Origin: Leadbetterella lacunae
Lineage (GTDB): Bacteria > Bacteroidota > Bacteroidia > Cytophagales > Spirosomataceae
Assembly: GCF_042649125.1 (NCBI RefSeq)
Contig: NZ_JBHRYQ010000001.1
Location: 4,898,001 to 4,962,000 of the forward strand
DNA length: 64,000 nucleotides
Direction: 5' to 3'
Positions 59,748-64,000 of the stretch are shown here, piece by piece. A program made the translations under genes and the position numbers. The stretch's first letter is position 1. Every line of letters starts with the position of its first letter. The notes under the pieces were generated by a model that was not told where the DNA came from, did not search any database, and was given only the letters and a program-made list of their open reading frames with translations.

Positions 59748-60596
59748 TTACGGTTTATGTGTGTCGTTTTCCAAATATGATAATAATTTAACTGTTTGTG
59801 ATGCTTCTAATGCATCATGGACTCTCAAAATTTGTGTGTTTTTTAGTAACGAAAATAAATGCAATTGGGTTGTAGCTGGCAATGACTCAGCAGCTGAAAT
59901 ATCAAGTGCTTTGTATATCATAGATTTTCTCGAAATTCCAGTTAAAATGGGATAGTCAAATAATTTTGTTAGTTCTAGGACTTTCAATAATTGGTAGTTT
60001 TGTTCAATTGTTTTTGCGAAGCCAAACCCTAAATCTAAAATCAGGTCGGTCACACCTTCTTTTTTTAAATAATTGGCTTTCTCTAATATTTCGGTATAAA
60101 CGTCGTTTGGGTAGTTTTTGTAGTCAGTTTGGTTTTGCATATCCTTGGGATTACCTCGCATGTGCATGAGTATGTAAGGAATATTGTTTTCTATAATCCA
60201 CGGATGCATTTCTGAGTCGAGGGTGCCACCTGAAATATCATTTACCAATGCAGCACCTTTTGAAATAGCCTTTTCTGCCACACTTTTTCTGAATGTGTCA
60301 ATGGATATTATAGCTTCTGGGAGTTTTTTGGTTAACACTTCTATTGCTTCCAATACGCGTTCAGTTTCTTCTTCTGGGCTAACATTTTCAGCACCTGGTC
60401 TGCTGGAGTATCCTCCTAGGTCTAGAATTTGAGCTCCATTTTCATACATTCTACAAGCTTTTTCTAAAAAATCTTCATCAGAAGGATTAAATCTACTATC
60501 TTTGTGGAAAGAATCTGGGGTTAAATTCATAATTCCCATGATTAAAGGATTTTCCAAACAAAGTAGTTTTCCAGAAATTTTTATTGTTTTTTTCAT
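59748..60596 (-). CDS. folP: Dihydropteroate synthase
   Basis: Condenses p-aminobenzoate with the dihydropterin pyrophosphate in folate synthesis and is the target of sulfonamides. From Met at 60596 (MKKTIKISGKLLCL) it has 282 residues. Signatures are LIMGIMNLTPDSFHKDSRF, AQILDLGGYSSRPGAENVS, IISIDTFRKSVAEKA, LVNDISGG and GISRKSMIY. The longer frame from 60626 was rejected because it starts in the intergenic promoter region. pabB and pabC, which make its other substrate, lie at the other end of the window. It is divergent from the DUF1599 gene, with 38 bases between starts. Confidence 0.96.
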   Translation of the reverse strand: MKKTIKISGKLLCLENPLIMGIMNLTPDSFHKDSRFNPSDEDFLEKACRMYENGAQILDLGGYSSRPGAENVSPEEETERVLEAIEVLTKKLPEAIISIDTFRKSVAEKAISKGAALVNDISGGTLDSEMHPWIIENNIPYILMHMRGNPKDMQNQTDYKNYPNDVYTEILEKANYLKKEGVTDLILDLGFGFAKTIEQNYQLLKVLELTKLFDYPILTGISRKSMIYKALDISAAESLPATTQLHLFSLLKNTQILRVHDALEASQTVKLLSYLENDTHKP

Positions 60597-60603
60597 AGTT
60601 TTG
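60596..60603 (+). promoter_or_regulatory. -7 promoter element of DUF1599-BT_3928-aroK, overlapping the folP start
   Basis: TAGTTTTG is an exact TAnnTTTG match on the plus strand, 32 bases before the DUF1599 start. Its first base is shared with the folP start codon on the other strand. No good -33 element is seen. Confidence 0.5.
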
Positions 60604-60634
60604 CAAAAAAAGCTAAAAAAAACCAATTAGGTAC

Positions 60635-61183
60635 ATGCCAAGCACAGAAATTGAGTACACGTCTATAATTGAGAATTGCTTTGAGATTTTTTCAAAAAAA
60701 AATCAAGATTATGGCACTTCATGGAAAATTCTTAGGCTTCCTTCGCTTACAGACCAAATATTTATTAAAGCTCAAAGAATAAGAACAATTCAAGAAAATG
60801 GGTTTTCTAAAGTAGATGAAGGTCAAAGATCTGAATTTATTGGAATAATCAATTACTGTGTAATGGCTATTATTCTTCACGATGAAGGAAACGGAGAATC
60901 TACAGACTTAAATGCTTCTTACCACAAAGCAACTAACGATGTCAAAGAATTGCTCTTTAATAAAAATCATGACTATGGTGAAGCTTGGAGGTCAATGCGA
61001 GTAAGTTCTATGACTGACATTATTTTAATGAAGCTTTTGAGAATAAAACAAATTGAGGACAATCAAGGTAAAACCTTAATCTCAGAAGGTATTAAGTCTG
61101 GTTACCAAGATATTATAAACTATTCAGTATTTTGTCTTATCAAATTAGGTTATATTAGTAATCAACAAACTCAACAACAATAA
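60635..61183 (+). CDS. DUF1599 family protein with an internal repeat
   Basis: A 182-residue soluble protein of the DUF1599 family, of unknown activity; the family is thought to associate with nucleotide metabolism or modification (from memory). The sequence shows an internal duplication: KKNQDYGTSWKILRLPSLTD near residue 21 and NKNHDYGEAWRSMRVSSMTD near residue 109, each followed by a basic helix (RIRTIQENG, RIKQIEDNQG) and a GI/DIINY block. DYG-W in both copies suggests two equivalent sites. Position beside folP and BT_3928 is conserved in Bacteroidota. The gene is divergent from folP and 3 bases before BT_3928. Confidence 0.88.
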   Translation: MPSTEIEYTSIIENCFEIFSKKNQDYGTSWKILRLPSLTDQIFIKAQRIRTIQENGFSKVDEGQRSEFIGIINYCVMAIILHDEGNGESTDLNASYHKATNDVKELLFNKNHDYGEAWRSMRVSSMTDIILMKLLRIKQIEDNQGKTLISEGIKSGYQDIINYSVFCLIKLGYISNQQTQQQ

Positions 61184-61186
61184 TTC

Positions 61187-62302
61187 ATGAAATATATAGC
61201 ACTTTTCGCCCGGATTTTAGTTGGTTTAGAATTTGTTTTTTCCGGTTTTGTAAAGGTTGTAGATCCATACGGAACAGGTCTAAAGCTTCAAGAATATTTT
61301 GAGGTTTTTGCAGAAGACTTGCCTGGGATGGCTCCATTTTTTCATATGTTGGCCGAAAATGCCCAGCCACTTTCACTGATTTTCTGTAGTGTGGAACTCA
61401 TTTTAGGAGTTGCACTCCTCTTTAGTTTTAGAATGAAAATTACCGCTTGGGTAGTTCTTCTTTTTATGACCTTTTTTACTTTTCTGACATTTTATTCGGC
61501 GTATTTCAATAAAGTTACTGACTGCGGCTGTTTTGGAGATTTTCTAAAACTTAAACCTTGGGATTCGTTCACAAAAGATGTTATTAGTATGGTGTTCATA
61601 TTGATTATCTTCTTTTACCGTAAAAATTTCTCTATTGGAGAAATGGGTACACCTATGGTTTTAATATCCACAATTATAGCTTTTGGAATCGGTATTTATG
61701 GTTTGAGAAACCTGCCATTGGTAGACTTTTTGCCGTATGCGGTAGGAAAGAGTATTCCAGAACAAATGAAAAAGCCAGATATTAAACCAATTATTTCATA
61801 TGTTTTTGAAGATAAAACTACAAAAACTAATATTAAGTCAGAAGAGTATTTAATTGATACTCTAAAATATAAATACGTTTCTTCTGAAATATTAAATGAG
61901 AAAGATTTAATTCCGAAAATTTCGGATTTTAGCCTTTCCGATACTTCAGGGATGGATGTTACTGCCGAAGCTTTTGAAGGGAATAAGTTTCTTTTGATAA
62001 TTAAAAACGGTAAAGGATTAGAAGGTTTAGATTTTGGACCCATGAAGTCCCTTCTAAACAAGAACTACAAAAAGAAAGTTAATCCTATGGTGCTTTCTTC
62101 TTTGCCCGTGTCGGAATTAGATGAAATATTAAAAGAAAAAAATATAAGATTCCAAACATATTCTTGTGATGAGAAAGTATTGAAGACTATGGCGAGAGCC
62201 AACCCGTGTTTGATATTATTAAAAGATGGTGTGGTAATGGGCAAATGGACCATTAACAATATTCCATCAAAAGATAAAGTCCAAGAATTATTAAACAATT
62301 AA
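61187..62302 (+). CDS. BT_3928 family membrane protein (DoxX/MauE-like)
   Basis: A 371-residue protein of the BT_3928 family. The N-terminal half is a DoxX/MauE-like four-helix membrane domain: FARILVGLEFVFSGFVKVVDP, then PLSLIFCSVELILGVALLFSF, then WVVLLFMTFFTFLTFYSAYF. It carries DCGCFGDF with Cys113 and Cys115, the MauE-type motif. A further helix MVFILIIFFYRK and another near residue 155 follow. The C-terminal part resembles a weak thioredoxin fold (LLIIKNGKGLEG, IRFQTYSCD, CLILLKDGVVMGKW), without a CxxC. A role in redox or disulfide transfer is inferred. It is in an operon between DUF1599 and aroK. In relatives tpiA often follows; here it does not. Confidence 0.88.
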   Translation: MKYIALFARILVGLEFVFSGFVKVVDPYGTGLKLQEYFEVFAEDLPGMAPFFHMLAENAQPLSLIFCSVELILGVALLFSFRMKITAWVVLLFMTFFTFLTFYSAYFNKVTDCGCFGDFLKLKPWDSFTKDVISMVFILIIFFYRKNFSIGEMGTPMVLISTIIAFGIGIYGLRNLPLVDFLPYAVGKSIPEQMKKPDIKPIISYVFEDKTTKTNIKSEEYLIDTLKYKYVSSEILNEKDLIPKISDFSLSDTSGMDVTAEAFEGNKFLLIIKNGKGLEGLDFGPMKSLLNKNYKKKVNPMVLSSLPVSELDEILKEKNIRFQTYSCDEKVLKTMARANPCLILLKDGVVMGKWTINNIPSKDKVQELLNN

Positions 62303-62327
62303 TAACAAATACCTACCATATTTAAGA

Positions 62328-62852
62328 ATGACAACAAATATTTTTATGTTGGGGATGCCTTCTTCGGGTAAGAGTACTTTAGGAAGACAACTAGCCAAAG
62401 AATTAAATTACGATTTTGTAGATTTAGATAAAAAAATTGAGATATCAGAAGGTAAAAAAATTAGTGAAATTTTCAATTTAGAAGGAGAAGAGTATTTTAG
62501 GAAATTAGAGGCAGAAAATCTGAGAAAAATAGAACCAAACAGTAAGCTTGTGATAGCCACTGGCGGAGGAACTCCTATTTTTAGGTCTAATATGGATTAC
62601 ATAAAAGAAAGCGGCATTTCAGTTTTTTTAGATGTAAAACCAAATAAGTTAGAAGAAAGGATGCGTAATTCTAAGAAGAACAATAGGCCTCTTTTTAGTT
62701 TAGAAAGTGATACACTTTTGAGCACACTTACCAAAACTTACGACGAAAGAATTGAAGTATATTCTCAAGCTGATATCGTTATAGAAGGAGATACAGACGC
62801 AAATACAATAATGTGGATATTAGATGCACATTTTGCAAAAATGACAAAGTAA
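62328..62852 (+). CDS. aroK: Shikimate kinase
   Basis: Phosphorylates shikimate on the way to chorismate, the precursor of aromatic amino acids and of the p-aminobenzoate used by PabB. The 174-residue length is normal. Walker A is GMPSSGKSTLG; Asp and Arg for shikimate binding are in FVDLDKKIE and FRKLEAENLR; ATGGGTPIF is the shikimate-binding loop; NNRPLF is the lid Arg region. It is the third gene of the DUF1599-BT_3928-aroK unit, with 25 bases before its start and a strong terminator after it. Confidence 0.95.
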   Translation: MTTNIFMLGMPSSGKSTLGRQLAKELNYDFVDLDKKIEISEGKKISEIFNLEGEEYFRKLEAENLRKIEPNSKLVIATGGGTPIFRSNMDYIKESGISVFLDVKPNKLEERMRNSKKNNRPLFSLESDTLLSTLTKTYDERIEVYSQADIVIEGDTDANTIMWILDAHFAKMTK

Positions 62853-62866
62853 AACATTGGGTTGTT

Positions 62867-62909
62867 AAAAAAAAAGGGGGAAATTCATTTGAATTTCCCC
62901 CTTTTTTTT
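62867..62909. terminator. Bidirectional terminator between aroK and the FadL-type gene
   Basis: GGGGGAAATTCA (62876-62887) and TGAATTTCCCCC (62890-62901) are perfect 12-base arms with a 2-base centre, flanked by A and T runs. It serves both convergent genes. Confidence 0.92.
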
Positions 62910-62927
62910 GATTTAGGTATTTAAAAT

Positions 62928-64000
62928 TTAAAAATAAGTACCTAAGCTTATCGCTACAATTCCTTGATTCTTATTATACCCTACTGATGAATAATCTGCA
63001 GTATTGCTTAAAGTATATGGTGTGTAGGCTGCTGATGTTTTAGATCTTGAGTATGATACATCGCCATAAAATTTAGCGGTTTTTACTCCCGCACCTAAGG
63101 AGCCAACCAAGGTATTACCTGTATTAAAATCATTTGAAACTCTAATTGGGTCACCTAAATAATTAACTCCACCTCTAACACGGGCTATTCCAAATCTTAG
63201 TTCTGCACCTGCTTTTAGGTTGATTACATCTTTGAATTGGTTTTGAATTCCTTGTTTCTGATCAGAAGACCATCTTTGGTCCTGCTTGTCTTTTACGTTC
63301 ATTCGTGAATAACCGATATACTCAGTCTCTATGTTTACTACTCCAATTTTATTTGGCAAAAATACAGCTGCACCTACATTGGCTTTAAGGGGCGAGGTGA
63401 TTCTGTAAGTGAAATCATTTGGTACTGTACTGATTGTAGGATAATCTGTAGTGAAAGTGTTTGGTTTTTGGTTAATAGTTACAGTTGATTGAAAAGTTTC
63501 GTTTACTTTCATAGCAGTGGGACTTGTTAAGTTGGCTCCGATATTAACATTGTTAGAAACTTTAAAAATAGCACCAACACTTAAGTTTATGCCGCTTCCT
63601 TTCACATATAGATCGTCAGAGTTCCTGAAACTATTGAAAATCTCACCATTGGGGAAGTTTTCGGTGTGATCTGTCAACTGTGCGTAGTTCAAGTTTTGAA
63701 TACCTAAAGAAGCTCCAACGTATGTTCTGTCATCAAAATTGGCACCGTAGCTAACGTTAATTTGGCTCAATGCTCCTGATTCGCTCACTCTGCCATTCTG
63801 AGCTACAGGTATTGAAAGTTCAGATGCTCTATAACCGCCACCATCAATTGGGTCAATCAAAAATGCCTGATAATACATAGCGGTAGAAGTCTGCGTTTGT
63901 CCTGTTTGGGTATTAAACTCTTCATTTAATGCCGTAGATGAAACACCTCTTTGAGTGGCTTTTTCGGCATAGTAATCAGTTAAAGAGCTTCTTTTGTTTG
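62928..64000 (-). CDS. FadL/OmpP1/TodX-family outer-membrane protein, C-terminal part
   Basis: The coding frame runs through the right edge. An apparent start at 63878 is only an internal Met, because the frame continues upstream without a stop to base 64000 (visible residues include TQRGVSSTALNEEF). About 357 residues are present and the N-terminus is missing. Features of the OmpP1/FadL group are the alternating long beta strands (YVGASLGIQNLNYAQ, VNIGANLTSPTAMKVNETF, KANVGAAVFLPNKIGVVNIETEYIGYS in pattern, LKAGAELRFGIARVRGGVNYLG) and the final strand NQGIVAISLGTYF ending in Phe. Members carry hydrophobic compounds such as fatty acids or aromatics across the outer membrane. The substrate is unknown. 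Confidence 0.9.
   Translation of the reverse strand, partial: NKRSSLTDYYAEKATQRGVSSTALNEEFNTQTGQTQTSTAMYYQAFLIDPIDGGGYRASELSIPVAQNGRVSESGALSQINVSYGANFDDRTYVGASLGIQNLNYAQLTDHTENFPNGEIFNSFRNSDDLYVKGSGINLSVGAIFKVSNNVNIGANLTSPTAMKVNETFQSTVTINQKPNTFTTDYPTISTVPNDFTYRITSPLKANVGAAVFLPNKIGVVNIETEYIGYSRMNVKDKQDQRWSSDQKQGIQNQFKDVINLKAGAELRFGIARVRGGVNYLGDPIRVSNDFNTGNTLVGSLGAGVKTAKFYGDVSYSRSKTSAAYTPYTLSNTADYSSVGYNKNQGIVAISLGTYF

Noticed and set aside
1..64000. tRNA or rRNA genes, CRISPR arrays, insertion sequences and phage genes
   Set aside because: No T-arm-like motif in a folding context, no spaced direct repeats and no transposase, integrase or phage structural protein was seen in any intergenic gap or frame.

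Overview
The window is a chromosomal segment from an AT-rich member of the Bacteroidota, most likely the Cytophagales (a Leadbetterella/Lacihabitans/Emticicia-like relative; the genus is inference). The evidence is a SusC/SusD pair, type IX secretion parts (plug protein, a DUF4835/PorD-type protein, two proteins with C-terminal type IX sorting domains), Bacteroidota-specific families (GWxTD, DUF2851, BT_3928, DUF1599), and promoters of the Bacteroidota form TAnnTTTG rather than TATAAT. No tRNA, rRNA, phage, insertion sequence or CRISPR array was seen. Almost all of it looks like vertically inherited core genome.

Layout. 1-3.4 kb: the 3' end of gcvP, then an overlapping pabB-pabC-lipoprotein operon (p-aminobenzoate for folate). 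3.4-6.5 kb: an NTF2-like protein, a secreted unknown and a FemAB/GNAT-like protein. 6.5-9.2 kb: a methionine locus with a promoter, an S-box (SAM-I-like) riboswitch, a terminator, metY, a second terminator and metX. 9.2-16.1 kb: a minus-strand operon of transglutaminase-DUF2126, circularly permuted ATP-grasp + alpha-E, and a second transglutaminase. This is a predicted amide-ligase/peptide system without an assigned product. 16.2-24.4 kb: SulP transporter, class V aminotransferase, JmjC-like cupin, rhodanese, ABC-F ATPase, MOSC protein and truncated haemoglobin. 24.5-34.8 kb: GWxTD lipoprotein and rlmB, a degenerate CpsB-like PHP protein, rfbC, pyrF, DUF2851, a CCA-adding-type enzyme, coaBC, a DUF4835 protein and an SDR. 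34.8-35.4 kb is a long intergenic region with unexplained terminator-like hairpins.

35.4-41.9 kb: pheT, a coiled-coil protein, zapA, rny and gltA. 41.9-45.3 kb: a LytTR regulator beside a four-gene operon (ABC ATPase, His-rich permease, CxxC secreted protein, small beta-barrel) that may handle a metal. 45.4-49.4 kb: 1-Cys peroxiredoxin, type IX plug protein and a second ABC-F protein. 49.4-55.3 kb: susC-susD-lipoprotein operon. 55.6-59.6 kb: two tandem paralogous FN3 proteins with type IX sorting tails. 59.7-62.9 kb: folP, divergent from DUF1599-BT_3928-aroK. 62.9-64 kb: a FadL-family outer-membrane protein cut by the right edge.

Folate synthesis appears at both ends of the window (pabB/pabC and folP), shikimate kinase supplies chorismate for it, and the methionine locus is under SAM control. 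Several starts were moved from the longest open frame because promoters, terminators or signal peptides exclude the longer version. These choices are given in the entries.
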